Shown one piece after another: positions 7,991-19,290 of a DNA stretch of 64,000 bases (position 1 is the stretch's first letter; each line of letters begins with the position of its first letter). Origin of the DNA: Dokdonella koreensis DS-123 (GTDB lineage Bacteria; Pseudomonadota; Gammaproteobacteria; Xanthomonadales; Rhodanobacteraceae); NCBI RefSeq assembly GCF_001632775.1, contig NZ_CP015249.1, positions 2,770,686 to 2,834,685 on the forward strand. The letters run 5' to 3'. The notes beneath the pieces are model-generated. The model made no database searches. It was not told where the DNA came from and saw nothing but the letters and a program-made list of their open reading frames with translations. The position numbers and the translations under genes are program-made.

Positions 7991-9175
7991 GTGAACACCG
8001 CCCTGCCCGCCCCCGGCGCCGACGAACTGGATCACTCCCGGCGCCTGCAGGCGGCGATCCACGCCGAGATCGCACGCACCGGACCGATCCCGTTCTCGCG
8101 CTACATGGAGCGCTGCCTGTACGCACCGGGCCTGGGCTACTACAGCGCCGGCCGCACGAAGTTCGGGCGCGACGGCGACTTCGTGACGGCGCCGGAACTG
8201 GGCCACCTGTTCGCGCAGTGCATCGCCGAAGCGCTGGCGCCGGTGCTGCGCACGCTGGGGCCGGACGCCGACTTCGTCGAGCTCGGCGGCGGCAGCGGCG
8301 CGTTCGCCGAAGTCGCGCTGCTCGCCCTCGCCGAACGCGACGCACTGCCGCGCAGCTACGCGATCCTGGAGCCGAGCGCGGACCTGCGCGAGCGCCAGCA
8401 GACGCGGCTGCGCGCCGCCCTCGGTGCCGACCTGGCGGCTCGGGTGCGCTGGATCGACCGGCCACCGGAAGCCGACTGGCGCGGCGTCCTGTTCGCGAAC
8501 GAGGTTATCGACGCGCTGCCGACGACGCGCTTCACGCTGCGCGGCGGCGAGGTCTACGAGGAACACGTCGCGCTGGACGGCCAAGCGCTGAGGATCGTCG
8601 ACCGGCCGGCCGATCTCCTGGTCGCCGGCGCGGTGCGTCACGTCGAGCGCGATCTCGGCCGGCCGATCGAGGACGGCTACCGCTCCGAGCTGCTGCCGCA
8701 GCTGCCGTACTGGATGCAGGCCGTGCTCGGCAGCCTGCGCAGCGGCGTCGCGCTGTTCGTCGACTACGGCTATCCGCGTGCCGAGTTCTACCGCCCCGAG
8801 CGCCGCGACGGCACGCTGATCGCCCATTACCGCCATCGCGCCCATGCCGACCCGTTCTTCCTGCCGGGCCTGCAGGACCTGACCGCCTTCGTCGACTTCA
8901 CCGCCCTGGCCGAGGCCGGCAACAGCGCCGGCTTCGGCCTGGCCGGCTATGCCGGGCAGGCGCGGTTCCTGATCGCCAACGGCCTGGCCGGGCACCATGG
9001 CCGCGCGGCCGAGGGGGCCGACGCCACCGCGCTCTACCGCCTCGGCCAGCAGGTCAAGCGCCTGACCCTGCCCGACGAGATGGGCGAGCGCTTCCGCGCG
9101 ATGCTGTTCGCGCGCGGCATCGATCCGGCGGCGCTGCCACCGATGACCGACATCGACCAGAGCGGCTCGCTGTGA
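7991..9175 (+). CDS. MidA/NDUFAF7-type SAM-dependent protein methyltransferase
   Basis: The 394-residue product belongs to the class I methyltransferases related to mitochondrial NDUFAF7, which methylates a complex I arginine. Key stretches are GPIPFSRYMERCLYAPGLGYY, FVTAPELGHLFAQCIAEAL, the SAM motif DFVELGGGSGAFAEVAL, and FANEVIDALPTTRF; C-terminal SGVALFVDYGYPRAEFY and HADPFFLPGLQDLTAFVDF are strongly family-like. I chose GTG at 7991; an ATG at 7952 is possible, but its surroundings (TATGCT) look like a -10 element. The next gene starts 14 bp after the stop. The substrate in bacteria is uncertain. Confidence 0.85.
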   Translation: MNTALPAPGADELDHSRRLQAAIHAEIARTGPIPFSRYMERCLYAPGLGYYSAGRTKFGRDGDFVTAPELGHLFAQCIAEALAPVLRTLGPDADFVELGGGSGAFAEVALLALAERDALPRSYAILEPSADLRERQQTRLRAALGADLAARVRWIDRPPEADWRGVLFANEVIDALPTTRFTLRGGEVYEEHVALDGQALRIVDRPADLLVAGAVRHVERDLGRPIEDGYRSELLPQLPYWMQAVLGSLRSGVALFVDYGYPRAEFYRPERRDGTLIAHYRHRAHADPFFLPGLQDLTAFVDFTALAEAGNSAGFGLAGYAGQARFLIANGLAGHHGRAAEGADATALYRLGQQVKRLTLPDEMGERFRAMLFARGIDPAALPPMTDIDQSGSL

Positions 9176-9188
9176 GCGCCGGCGGCCG

Positions 9189-9965
9189 ATGATCAGCGCC
9201 TGGCTGTCGCCGCTGCGCCTGGGCGTCCTGCTCGGCCTGGCCGTGCTGCTGGCATGGCGCTGGCTGCCGCGCTGGAGCCGCCGCACGGCACTGGTGATCG
9301 GCCTGGTGCTGGCCTGGCTGACGACGCCGTTCGGGGCGAACCTGCTGGTGCGCCTGCAGGAGGCCCGCGCCCCGGCGGCCGACGCCTGCCCGGCGCCGAC
9401 GCCGGAGGCGATCGTCGTGCTCGGCGGCGGCATGGCGCGCGAACCACGCTCGGCCGAGGACTACGCCGCGCTCAACGTCGACAGCCTGCGCCGCGTGTTC
9501 GCGGCGGTGGCGCTCCATCGCCGCTATCCGGACGCCCAATGGATCGCCAGCGGCGCCAGCCGCTACGCGATCGCCGAAAGCACGACGATGGCGCGCCTGG
9601 CCGAAGCGCTCGGCGTGCCGGCTGCCGCGCTGCGCAGCGAGACCGCCTCGCGCACCACCTGGCACAACGCGCAGGCGGTCGCCGCGCTGCAGCCGCCGCT
9701 GCCGCGGCGCGTCTGGCTGGTGACCTCGGCCCTGCACATGCCGCGCGCGCTGTACGCGTTCCGCGCCGCCGGCTTCGATCCCTGTGCCGCACCGGCGCCC
9801 GGCATCTACGCCGGGCCGGCCGGGCCGGGCTACTTCCTGCCGATCGCATCGGCGGCGGCCAAGTCCGAGGCGGCACTGCACGAGTTCGCCGGCGAGCTGT
9901 CCTACCGGCTGGGCCTGTTCCGGACCACCGACCGCGACCCGCAGCCGGCATCGGGCGAGCGCTAG
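9189..9965 (+). CDS. YdcF/SanA-type DUF218 membrane protein
   Basis: 258 residues with two N-terminal membrane spans (about 8-25 and 34-50) and a periplasmic DUF218 domain. The domain shows EAIVVLGGGMAREPRSAEDYAALNVDSLRR, the conserved GG plus Asp/Asn region, then IASGAS, ESTTMARLAEALGVP, SRTTWHNAQ and VTSALHMPRALYAFRAAGFDP. This is the ElyC/SanA family, linked to envelope and peptidoglycan or lipid-carrier handling in E. coli; the biochemical reaction is not firmly known. It follows the MidA-like gene by 13 bp on the same strand, and is convergent with cca 7 bp beyond its stop. Confidence 0.85.
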   Translation: MISAWLSPLRLGVLLGLAVLLAWRWLPRWSRRTALVIGLVLAWLTTPFGANLLVRLQEARAPAADACPAPTPEAIVVLGGGMAREPRSAEDYAALNVDSLRRVFAAVALHRRYPDAQWIASGASRYAIAESTTMARLAEALGVPAAALRSETASRTTWHNAQAVAALQPPLPRRVWLVTSALHMPRALYAFRAAGFDPCAAPAPGIYAGPAGPGYFLPIASAAAKSEAALHEFAGELSYRLGLFRTTDRDPQPASGER

Positions 9966-9972
9966 AACCGCG

Positions 9973-11199
9973 TCAGGCCGGCGTCGGTACCGCGGCCACG
10001 GCGCGCGCGCGCGCCGCGCGCATCGCCTCGGCGATCGCCGGGCCGGCCAGGCCGTCGGCGACGAAAGCCGCTGCCGTCACCGCCGCCGCCGCCGCATAGG
10101 CGGCGCGCAGATAGTCGGCCTGCGGATAGGCCGCGTCCTCGAAGCCGAGCCGCCCGCGCTTGTCCGCCTCGCAGGCGGCCAGCAGCACGTCGAGGCGGCG
10201 CGGCTTGCGGAAGCCGTCGATCTGCTCGAACAGCTTCACGACGGTGGCCGGTTTCAGTTCCAGCGCGCGATGCACGTTCAGATGCAGGCGGCTGCACAGC
10301 ACCGCCATCGCGGCGTGCTCGGCCGGTACGCGCAGGCGCGCCGACAGCACCTGGATCGGCGCGACCCCGCGCTCCTCGTGCATGACGTGGCGCGGCAGTT
10401 CGGCGGCCGGCGTCAGGGCCTTGCCGAGGTCGTGCACCAGCGCGCACCAGCCGACCAGGTCGTCGCCGGGCGCCAGCCGGGCCGCCATGTCCACGACCAG
10501 CTCGGTATGGACGCCGGTATCGACCTCCGGATGGAACTCCGGCCGCTGCGGCACGCCGTAGAGCGCGTCGATTTCCGGAAACAGCACGCGCAGCGCACCG
10601 CAGGCGCGCAAGGTCGCCAGGAACGCCGACGGCCGTGGCTCGGCCAGTGCCTTGCGCGTCTCGGCCCAGACCCGCTCGGGTACCAGGTGGTCGGCCTCGC
10701 CGTCGGCGACCATGCCGCGCATCAGCGCCAGCGTCTGCTCGGCGACGCGGAAACCGAGTGGCTGGTAGCGCGCCAGGAAGCGGGCGACGCGCAGGATCCG
10801 CACCGGGTCCTCGGCGAACGCCGGCGAGACGTGCCGCAGCACCCGCGCCTCGATGTCGCGCACGCCGCCGAACGGATCGACCAGGCGCCCGTCGGCGTCC
10901 TCGGCGATCGCATTGATCGTCAGATCGCGGCGTGCCAGGTCCTCTTCCAGCGTGACCGACGGGTCGGCGTCGAACGCGAAGCCGTGATAGCCGCGGCCGG
11001 TCTTGCGCTCGGTGCGTGCCAGCGCGTATTCCTCGCCGCTGCGCGGATGCAGGAACACCGGGAAGTCCTTGCCGACCGGCTTGTAGCCGAGGCCGAGCAG
11101 GTCGTCCGGCGTGGCGCCGACGACGACGTGGTCGCGATCGGCGACCGGGCGGCCGAGCAGCTTGTCGCGGACGGCGCCGCCGACCAGATAGATGCGCAT
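9973..11199 (-). CDS. cca: CCA tRNA nucleotidyltransferase with HD domain
   Basis: This enzyme adds or repairs the 3'-terminal CCA of tRNAs. In the 408-residue product the nucleotidyltransferase fold opens with [16 protein letters not shown] (GGAVRD at 7-12) and the catalytic Asp21/Asp23 of [18 protein letters not shown] (90-99) and [16 protein letters not shown] (130-144) are the base- and tRNA-recognition segments. A C-terminal HD domain is present with His231 and VHDLGK (255-260), as in E. coli-type Cca, which also has phosphatase/phosphodiesterase activity. The ATG at 11199 is chosen over one seven codons upstream because the fold begins at MRIYLVGG. It is transcribed away from the PHA genes. 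Confidence 0.95.
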   Translation of the reverse strand: MRIYLVGGAVRDKLLGRPVADRDHVVVGATPDDLLGLGYKPVGKDFPVFLHPRSGEEYALARTERKTGRGYHGFAFDADPSVTLEEDLARRDLTINAIAEDADGRLVDPFGGVRDIEARVLRHVSPAFAEDPVRILRVARFLARYQPLGFRVAEQTLALMRGMVADGEADHLVPERVWAETRKALAEPRPSAFLATLRACGALRVLFPEIDALYGVPQRPEFHPEVDTGVHTELVVDMAARLAPGDDLVGWCALVHDLGKALTPAAELPRHVMHEERGVAPIQVLSARLRVPAEHAAMAVLCSRLHLNVHRALELKPATVVKLFEQIDGFRKPRRLDVLLAACEADKRGRLGFEDAAYPQADYLRAAYAAAAAVTAAAFVADGLAGPAIAEAMRAARARAVAAVPTPA

Positions 11200-11250
11200 C
11201 AGCCGATTGTGCCACGGCACGCCGGGCGGACCGCCCGGCGTGCCCTCAGG

Positions 11251-12315
11251 TCAGGCGCGCGCGGCCAGCCAGTCGTGGATGGTCGGCGGCACCTCGCGCT
11301 GCGCGCGGCCCGAGACGTAGATGCCGATATGGCCGCCCTTGAACGCGAGCTGCGTGTAGTCGTCGCTGCCCACCGCCCCTTCCAGCGCGCGCGAGGCGGC
11401 CGGCGGCACCAGGTGGTCCTGCTCGGCGAAGATGTTGAGCACCGGATGGCGGATCGTCTTGAGGTCGACCGGCCGGCCGCCGATCGTCAGGCCGCCGCGG
11501 ATCAGCTTGTTGCCCTGGAAGAAATCGCGGATGAACTCGCGGAAGGCCTCGCCGGCCTGGTCGGGCGAGTCGAAGATCCACTTCTCCATGCGCAGGAAAT
11601 TCTCCAGCTCCACCTTGTCGTCGAGGATGTCCACCAGGCCGACGTACTTCTGCTGGAACAGGCGCACCGGCTTGAGCGTCAGGTAGCACCAGTTCATCAG
11701 GTCGGCCGGCACGTTGCCCAGCGTGTCGACGAACAGGTCGATGTCGAGGTTGCGCGTCCAGTGCGAAAGCAGGTTGTCCGGCGTGTGGAAATCGACCGGC
11801 GTGACCATCGTGATCAGGTTGCGCACCTTCTCCGGATGCAGCGCGGTGTAGCACAGCGAGAACGCGCCGCCCTGGCAGATGCCGAGCAGGTTGACGCGAT
11901 CCACACCGGCGTGCGCGGCGACTGCGTCGACGCTGCGATCGATGTAGCCGTTGATGTAGTCGTCCAGCGTCAGCCAGCGATCGGTCCGGTCGGGATAGCC
12001 CCAGTCGATCAGGTAGACGTCCTCGCCCTGCGCCAGCAGGTTGCGCACCAGCGAGCGGTCGTCCTGCAGGTCGACCATGTAGGGGCGGTTGACCAGTGCG
12101 TAGACGATGAGGATCGGCGTCTTGGCGGTCGGCGCGCGCGCGCCCTTGAAGCGATAGACGACCAGCTTGTCCTCGCGGTAGACGGCTTCTTTCTCGGTGA
12201 CGCCGAAGTCGACGTCGTCGACCTCGCGCAGCGTCCGGAATCCTTCGGCGAGCTTGCGCTGCAGGGTCAGGGCCTCGTCGAGCGCCTTGGCCGGTTCGAT
12301 CTTGATCGGCTGCAT
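11251..12315 (-). CDS. phaC: Class III poly(3-hydroxyalkanoate) synthase, catalytic subunit PhaC
   Basis: PhaC polymerises 3-hydroxyacyl-CoA into polyester granules. The 354 residues match the short class III form (class I/II enzymes are about 560-600). The lipase-like box GICQGG places the nucleophile at Cys147; Asp300 (AEQDHLVPP) and His329 (KGGHIG) complete the triad. DVYLIDWGYPDR and VTPVDFHTPDNLLSHW are strongly conserved in PhaC. It begins 9 bp after phaE on the same strand, so the obligate partner is co-expressed. No phaA, phaB or phasin lies in the window. Confidence 0.95.
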   Translation of the reverse strand: MQPIKIEPAKALDEALTLQRKLAEGFRTLREVDDVDFGVTEKEAVYREDKLVVYRFKGARAPTAKTPILIVYALVNRPYMVDLQDDRSLVRNLLAQGEDVYLIDWGYPDRTDRWLTLDDYINGYIDRSVDAVAAHAGVDRVNLLGICQGGAFSLCYTALHPEKVRNLITMVTPVDFHTPDNLLSHWTRNLDIDLFVDTLGNVPADLMNWCYLTLKPVRLFQQKYVGLVDILDDKVELENFLRMEKWIFDSPDQAGEAFREFIRDFFQGNKLIRGGLTIGGRPVDLKTIRHPVLNIFAEQDHLVPPAASRALEGAVGSDDYTQLAFKGGHIGIYVSGRAQREVPPTIHDWLAARA

Positions 12316-12324
12316 GAGGACTCC

Positions 12325-13521
12325 TTAGTCGGATGAGCGGGCCGGCTTCGCCTTGCGCTTGCCGGCGGCCGGCGTCTTGGCGGTCTTCGCGAACTGTGCC
12401 ACGCGCGCCTCGAAGCCACCGGCGGCGCGGGCCGGGCGCCGCGGCTTGGGCGGCGCGGCCTTCTTCGCGGCACGCGGGCGGACCGGACGTGGCGCAGCGC
12501 GGGCGGCCTTTGCGGTCGGCTTGGGAGGCTCGGCCGCGCCGCTGCGCCGGCCGGCCGCCTTGAGCGCGGCGACTTCCCGGCGCAAGGCGGCGACCTCGGT
12601 CGCCAGCGCACCGCCGCTGCCGGCACAGCGGACCTCGCGGCGCAGCTCGTGCAGGCGCCGCCCGAGGCTGTCGACCTCGCTGCGGGTGGGAATGCCCAGC
12701 TCCACGCTCATGCGCTCGATGTCCTGCTGCAGTTGCGAGCGCAGCTTCATCTGCGCGTTGACGAGCGCGCCGTAGACCTCGCGGAACTCGGCCGAGGCGG
12801 CGACCTCGGCGTAGCCTTCCTCGGCCGCGTCCACCCACAGGTCGTAGAGGGCGCGCAGCGACTCGACCGGCCGCTCGGCCGCTCCGCGCTCGCCGAGCTT
12901 GTTCTCGAACAGCGAGGCGCCGCGCTGGCCGGCCTTGAGGATCAGCGCGTTGTAGCGCGCGGTCTGCTCCTGGTAGTCGATCAGCGCCTGCGCCGTGCGC
13001 TGCTGGTGTTCCTGGCGCTCGCGCAGGAAGCCGAACGCCGGCTGGTCCAGCCACGTGCGTGCTTCACCGGCGAGGGTGCCAAGCATCGGCCCGAAGCCGG
13101 CCGCCAGCTGCTCCAGGCTCCTGGCGCCCTCGCCGCCGATCTGGCGCAGGGCGGCGGCCAGCGGGTGGTCGGCCGACGGCATGCCGAGGCCGGGCGCGAA
13201 GGCCGCCCCGGATCGCAGGGCCTCGCTGAAGCGCGCCGCGATGTCCTCGGCCTGGACGCCGTTGCCGGCGGTGAACAGGGCCTGGGTGCGTTCCAGATAG
13301 GCCTTGACGCTGGCGAGCATCCGCTCGGCCAGGGCCGGCTGCTGGCCGGGATCGCCGAACAACCGCGCCCACTGCGCCAGCCCCTCGTGCCAGGGCGGCC
13401 CCGCCCCGGGTGCCGCACCTGCTGCCGAGGCCTGCTGCCACTGCTGCACGGCGTCCCAGTACTGCCGCGAAAACGTCTCCCACTGCGTGCTCGCGGTAGG
13501 ACCGGCGCTGCGATCGACCAT
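12325..13521 (-). CDS. phaE: Class III poly(3-hydroxyalkanoate) synthase subunit PhaE
   Basis: PhaE is the non-catalytic partner that class III PhaC needs for activity. The 398-residue protein begins MVDRSAGPTASTQWETFSRQYWDAVQQW, continues with helical segments including TWLDQPAFGFLRERQEHQQRTAQALIDYQEQTARYNALI and SEFREVYGALVNAQMKLR, and has a coiled-coil region (SVELGIPTRSEVDSLGRRLHELRREV) before a basic low-complexity tail rich in Ala, Lys and Pro (AAKKAAPPKPRRPARAAGG). The basic tail may contact granules or DNA; that is inference. The start at 13521 is taken at MVDRS, after which family-like sequence begins. Divergent from the sigma54 activator at 13865. Confidence 0.85.
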   Translation of the reverse strand: MVDRSAGPTASTQWETFSRQYWDAVQQWQQASAAGAAPGAGPPWHEGLAQWARLFGDPGQQPALAERMLASVKAYLERTQALFTAGNGVQAEDIAARFSEALRSGAAFAPGLGMPSADHPLAAALRQIGGEGARSLEQLAAGFGPMLGTLAGEARTWLDQPAFGFLRERQEHQQRTAQALIDYQEQTARYNALILKAGQRGASLFENKLGERGAAERPVESLRALYDLWVDAAEEGYAEVAASAEFREVYGALVNAQMKLRSQLQQDIERMSVELGIPTRSEVDSLGRRLHELRREVRCAGSGGALATEVAALRREVAALKAAGRRSGAAEPPKPTAKAARAAPRPVRPRAAKKAAPPKPRRPARAAGGFEARVAQFAKTAKTPAAGKRKAKPARSSD

Positions 13522-13864
13522 CGGATTGGCTCCTGGACACTCGGGGGCGCCGGATCGGATGCCGGCATGAGGAAGGCTTTTTACCAAAGCGATGCTACGC
13601 CGAGCCAGCGGCCGCTGGCAAAAGAACACGCCGGGCGCCGGTCGGCGGGGCCGGCCGGCCCCGCGGAACGCAGGTGCCGCATTCGGCCCGGCCGCGAAGG
13701 CCGCCGATGCCGGCGCGATCGCCTCCCGGCGCGTTCGAGCTGGCCGATTGGACCATCGTCGATTTTGTTGCACTGCGGTTTGCACAATGGATGCCAAAGG
13801 GCGACCCTTCACGCTGTAGCAGCCGCGCGATACCTGCGGCGGATCTTGATCCGGGAGCCACGTC
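13522..13864. other. Divergent regulatory region between phaE and the AcoR-like activator
   Basis: 343 bp without a gene. It contains a sigma54-type promoter toward phaE (13781-13796), two TTGCAC/TTTGCAC-like repeats around 13768-13786, and TTTTTACC near 13579 close to the phaE side. No long palindrome is evident. Confidence 0.5.
13781..13796 (-). promoter_or_regulatory. Sigma54-type promoter pointing to phaE-phaC
   Basis: On the minus strand, TGGCATCCATTGTGCA has GG (-24) and GC (-12) separated by exactly ten bases, as in the consensus TGGCAC-N5-TTGCA; nine of twelve specified positions agree. It is about 260 bp upstream of phaE, next to a gene for a sigma54-dependent activator. Match to consensus is direct; control of phaE is inferred. 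Confidence 0.5.
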
Positions 13865-15838
<1,974 letters not shown>

Positions 15839-15916
15839 GCGGCCGGCGCCTCGTACCACGACCGGCCCCGCCTTCCCGCATGGCAGCCCGCGTGCGTTAG
15901 CGCCTGCCGGCGCGTA

Positions 15917-16261
15917 TCAGCCCGGCGGCCAGTGCATCGGCCGCCCGCCGAGCAGGTGCAGGTGCAGGTGGTACACGGTCTGCCCGCCGTCGCCATTGCA
16001 GTTGATCACGCAGCGATAGCCGGCCTCGGCGAAGCCTTCCGCCTTGGCATAGGCGGTCGCGGCCAGCACCAGGCGGCCGATCAGCGTCGCATCGGCGTCG
16101 CCGAGGTCGTTCAGGGTCGCCACCGGGCGCCGGGGCACGAACAGGACATGCCGCGGCGCCTGTGGATTGATGTCGCGAAAAGCCACGACGTCCGCATCCT
16201 CGTAGACGATGTCGGCCGGGATCTCGCGCCGGATGATCTTGCTGAAAAGCGTCTCGCTCAT
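15917..16261 (-). CDS. HIT family protein (HinT-like nucleotide hydrolase)
   Basis: A 114-residue histidine-triad protein of the PKCI/HinT branch: MSETLFSKIIRREIPADIVYED, RDINPQAPRHVLFVPRR, GDGGQTVYHLHLHLLGGRPM. The triad histidines are His98, His100 and His102. HinT proteins hydrolyse purine nucleoside phosphoramidates such as AMP-lysine. The ATG at 16261 is 7 bp after the recR stop on the same strand, so it probably closes the dnaX-ybaB-recR operon. A longer upstream start exists but would overlap recR without family sequence. Confidence 0.9.
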   Translation of the reverse strand: MSETLFSKIIRREIPADIVYEDADVVAFRDINPQAPRHVLFVPRRPVATLNDLGDADATLIGRLVLAATAYAKAEGFAEAGYRCVINCNGDGGQTVYHLHLHLLGGRPMHWPPG

Positions 16262-16268
16262 GAGGTCC

Positions 16269-16877
16269 TCAGGTGTCGGCCAGCAGCTGACGGCTGCCGA
16301 AGGCATGGGCCAGGGTACCGCGATCGATGAACTCCAGCTCGCCCCCGAGCGGCACCCCGTGCGCCAGGCGCGTCGCGCGGATGCCGGCGGCAGCGGCCAG
16401 CTGGGCCACCAGGTGCGCCGTCGCCTCGCCCTCGACGGTCGGGTTGGTCGCGATGATCAGCTCCTGCACCTCGCCTTCGCCCAGGCGCGCGGCCAGCAGG
16501 TCCAGCCCGAGCTCGCGCGGCCCGAGGCCGTCGAGCGGAGACAGCCGGCCGAGCAGCACGAAGTAGCGGCCGCGATAGCCGGTGGCCTGCTCGATCGCGA
16601 GCTGGTCGACCGGCGTCTCCACCACGCAGAGCAGCTGGCTCTCGCGCGTCGGGCTGGCGCACAGCACGCACACCGGCTCCTCGCTGAAGGTCCGGCAGCG
16701 CGTGCAGTTGCCGATGCGCTCGACCGCCGTGCCGAGCCGCTCGGCCAGCCGCCGCGCGCCGGCGCGGTCGCGCTCGAGCAGGTGGAACGCCATGCGCTGC
16801 GCGGTCTTCGCGCCGACGCCCGGCAGGCAGCGCAGCGCGTCGATCAGCTCGGCCAGCAGGGGCGATCCGGTCGACAT
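16269..16877 (-). CDS. recR: Recombination mediator protein RecR
   Basis: RecR works with RecF and RecO to load RecA on gapped DNA. The 202 residues show the helix-hairpin-helix [18 protein letters not shown] (17-34), a C4 zinc motif at Cys58, Cys61, Cys70 and Cys73, and a Toprim domain ([35 protein letters not shown] and [14 protein letters not shown]). Length is normal. The ATG overlaps the ybaB stop (ATGA at 16877), giving translational coupling; dnaX-ybaB-recR is a classic arrangement. Confidence 0.97.
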   Translation of the reverse strand: MSTGSPLLAELIDALRCLPGVGAKTAQRMAFHLLERDRAGARRLAERLGTAVERIGNCTRCRTFSEEPVCVLCASPTRESQLLCVVETPVDQLAIEQATGYRGRYFVLLGRLSPLDGLGPRELGLDLLAARLGEGEVQELIIATNPTVEGEATAHLVAQLAAAAGIRATRLAHGVPLGGELEFIDRGTLAHAFGSRQLLADT

Positions 16878-17200
16878 CAGAACGGCAGCTTGAAGCCGGG
16901 CGGCAGGTTCATGCCGGCACCGAGGCCGCTCATGCGCTGCTGGGTCAGCTCGGCGACCTTGTTGACCGCATCGTTGAACGCGGCGGCGATCAGATCCTCG
17001 GCCATCTCCGCATCGTCGGCGAAGGTCTTGCGGTCGATCGCGACGCGGCGCACCTCGTGGCGCCCGCTCATGACGACGGTCACCAGGCCGCCGCCGGCCT
17101 GGCCGGTGACCTCGAGATCGGCCAGCTCTTCCTGCGCACGCTTGAGTTCTTCCTGCATGCGCTGGGCCTGTTGCATCAGGCCGGCAAGGGGTCCACGCAT
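16877..17200 (-). CDS. ybaB: YbaB/EbfC nucleoid-associated protein
   Basis: A 107-residue DNA-binding dimer protein found in the dnaX-recR operon of many bacteria. It begins [46 protein letters not shown] and has [21 protein letters not shown], the family core, ending with [10 protein letters not shown]. The N-terminal helix is coiled-coil-like. The ATG at 17200 lies after an AGAAG-type ribosome site; its stop overlaps the recR start. Confidence 0.95.
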   Translation of the reverse strand: MRGPLAGLMQQAQRMQEELKRAQEELADLEVTGQAGGGLVTVVMSGRHEVRRVAIDRKTFADDAEMAEDLIAAAFNDAVNKVAELTQQRMSGLGAGMNLPPGFKLPF

Positions 17201-17437
17201 CGTTCTTCTCCAAAAGGGTCCGGTTGGGGGCCGGGGCGCGGGGACGCGGCGTGGCCGCGCGCCGTCTCCAGGCCGTACATCGATGACCAGTACGGGAAAG
17301 GGCTGTCCTGCCCTCGTCCGACTCACACGGTCGCGGCAAGGCCGCGCCACCTCTTCCGCCGATCGACGGCTTGCACCGCCGAACCGCGAGTGATCCCTTC
17401 TCAGGATCGCGCCGGCAGGCCGTTTCTCAAGAGCCTG

Positions 17438-19084
17438 CTAGTGACTGGACGGGCGGATCGAACTCTGCACCAGACGCCCGTCGAAATGCTCGATCAACGA
17501 CTGCACCTGCGGATCGCTGCGCAGCGCGTCCTCGGCGTCGCGCAGCCGTGCCGCCTCGATGCGGGCGCGCCGGGCCGCCGGGCTTTCGGCGGCGTCGCCG
17601 TCCTGGCGCTCGAACTTCACGCGGATCTTCCGCTCGAGCGCCTCGCCGAGGCGCGCCTCGAGCACCTCGACCAGGGGGCCGGCCGCCAGGTGCTCGTGCT
17701 CGGGCCGCACGCCCAGCCGGACCTGGCCCTCCTCGATGCCGAGCAGCACCGAATGCTGCGCGAGCTGGCCCAGGGGACCGCGCAGACCCGCCCGTTCGAT
17801 CAGCGCATCCCACGAAAGCGTTTCGGCCGGCGGCGCCGGCGCAGCGGGCGCCGATACGGCCGGCGGCGGGGCGTATGCGGGCGACGCCGGTTCGGCCAGA
17901 CGCGGCGCGGCGGGCGCGGGCGCGGGCGAAGGTGCGACCGCGGCGGCGGCCGGCGGCGGCACCGCGCGCGTCGCGCGCGGCGTCCCGTCGGCCTCATCGC
18001 CACTTCCCACCGGCGCCGGTGCGAACGCCAGCATGCGCAGCAGGCTCATCTCGAAACCGGTGCGCGGCGTCGGCGCCAACGGCAGGTCGCGGCGCCCGGT
18101 GATCGCCATCTGGTACCACAGCTGCACGTCCTGCGGGTCGAGTCGCGCCGCCAGTGCGGCGAGGACTGCGTCCTCCTCGCCCACGGTCGCGACCAGCTGC
18201 TGCAGCTGGATCCGGTGCAGCAGCGACGCCAGCTCGTCGAGCACCTGGGCGAAATCCGGCGCGAACTCGGCGATGCGGCGGATCTCGGCGAGCAAGGCCG
18301 GGCCGTCACCGGCCGCGATCGCCTCCAGCAGCAGGCGCACCCGGCCACGCTCGACCGTGCCGAGCATGGCATGGACATCGGCCGCGTGGACCACGCCGCC
18401 GCCGTGCGCGATCGCCTGGTCGAGCAGCGAGAGGCCGTCGCGCAGCGAACCGTCCGCCGCCCGCGCCAGCGCCTCGACCGCCTCGGCGTCGCCCTCGATC
18501 GTCTCGGCCGACAGGATGTGCCGTATCTGGCCGCCGATCTGCTCCGGCGTCAGGCGCTTGAGATTGAACTTGATGCAGCGCGAGAGCACGGTCACCGGGA
18601 GCTTCTGCGGATCGGTGGTGGCCAGCAGGAACTTCACGTGGCCCGGCGGCTCCTCGAGCGTCTTGAGCAGCGCGTTGAACGCCGACTTGGACAGCATGTG
18701 CACCTCGTCGATCAGGTACACCTTGTAGCGGCCGCGGCTCGGGGAATACTGGGCGTTGTCGATCAGCTCGCGGACGTTGTCGATGCCGGTGTTGCTGGCC
18801 GCGTCGATCTCCAGCAGGTCGACGAAGCGGCCCGCGTCCACCTCGGTGCACACGCCGCACACGCCGCACGGGTCGGCCGACTGGCCGCGCTCGCAGTTGA
18901 GCGACTTGGCGAAGATGCGCGCGATCGTCGTCTTGCCGACGCCGCGCGTGCCGGTGAACAGGAACGCGTGATGGATGCGGCCGCCGTCCAGCGCGTGACT
19001 GAGCGCGCGCACGACGTGCTCCTGGCCGACCAGTTCGGAAAAGCGGCGCGGCCGCCACTTGCGGGCGAGGGCTTGATAGGACAT
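17438..19084 (-). CDS. dnaX: DNA polymerase III subunit gamma/tau
   Basis: DnaX is the ATPase of the clamp loader and, as tau, links polymerase cores and helicase. In the 548-residue product: SYQALARKWRPRRFSELVGQEHVV at the start, Walker A GTRGVGKTT (45-53), a zinc ribbon at Cys64, Cys73, Cys76 and Cys79, Walker B/DEVH LIDEVHML (124-131), sensor SRC (168-170), then a Pro/Ala-rich linker (about 355-425) and a C-terminal tau-like domain. No A-rich slippery site for programmed frameshifting is apparent in this GC-rich gene. The ATG at 19084 is used; an in-frame ATG 12 codons upstream lacks family sequence. The 237 bp to ybaB hold a small GC hairpin near 17333-17347 and no visible SRP RNA. Confidence 0.95.
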   Translation of the reverse strand: MSYQALARKWRPRRFSELVGQEHVVRALSHALDGGRIHHAFLFTGTRGVGKTTIARIFAKSLNCERGQSADPCGVCGVCTEVDAGRFVDLLEIDAASNTGIDNVRELIDNAQYSPSRGRYKVYLIDEVHMLSKSAFNALLKTLEEPPGHVKFLLATTDPQKLPVTVLSRCIKFNLKRLTPEQIGGQIRHILSAETIEGDAEAVEALARAADGSLRDGLSLLDQAIAHGGGVVHAADVHAMLGTVERGRVRLLLEAIAAGDGPALLAEIRRIAEFAPDFAQVLDELASLLHRIQLQQLVATVGEEDAVLAALAARLDPQDVQLWYQMAITGRRDLPLAPTPRTGFEMSLLRMLAFAPAPVGSGDEADGTPRATRAVPPPAAAAVAPSPAPAPAAPRLAEPASPAYAPPPAVSAPAAPAPPAETLSWDALIERAGLRGPLGQLAQHSVLLGIEEGQVRLGVRPEHEHLAAGPLVEVLEARLGEALERKIRVKFERQDGDAAESPAARRARIEAARLRDAEDALRSDPQVQSLIEHFDGRLVQSSIRPSSH

Positions 19085-19290
19085 CGGGGGGTTCCGCGAG
19101 GGGACTTCAGATTGTGCCAACTCCGGGGCGCTTGGACAAAACCGCCGCTTCGTTCAGGCTCCAAGTACTTTCTGTCCGGGTGGGTATATGAGAGCCTTCG
19201 TAGTCCGGGAGGGCCTGGATCGCACTTCCAGCCATGCCGCACGGCGATCGCCGATGCGGGCATTCTTGACCATCTCCGACGGGGAAATCC

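Noticed and set aside
16262-16306. Longer HIT protein start at 16306
   Set aside because: The extra 15 residues overlap recR and carry no family sequence; MSETLFSK is the usual start.
17201-17437. Possible small SRP RNA (4.5S) between dnaX and ybaB
   Set aside because: The conserved GGTCAGG/GGAAGGAAGCAG core is missing on both strands; only a short GC hairpin is seen.
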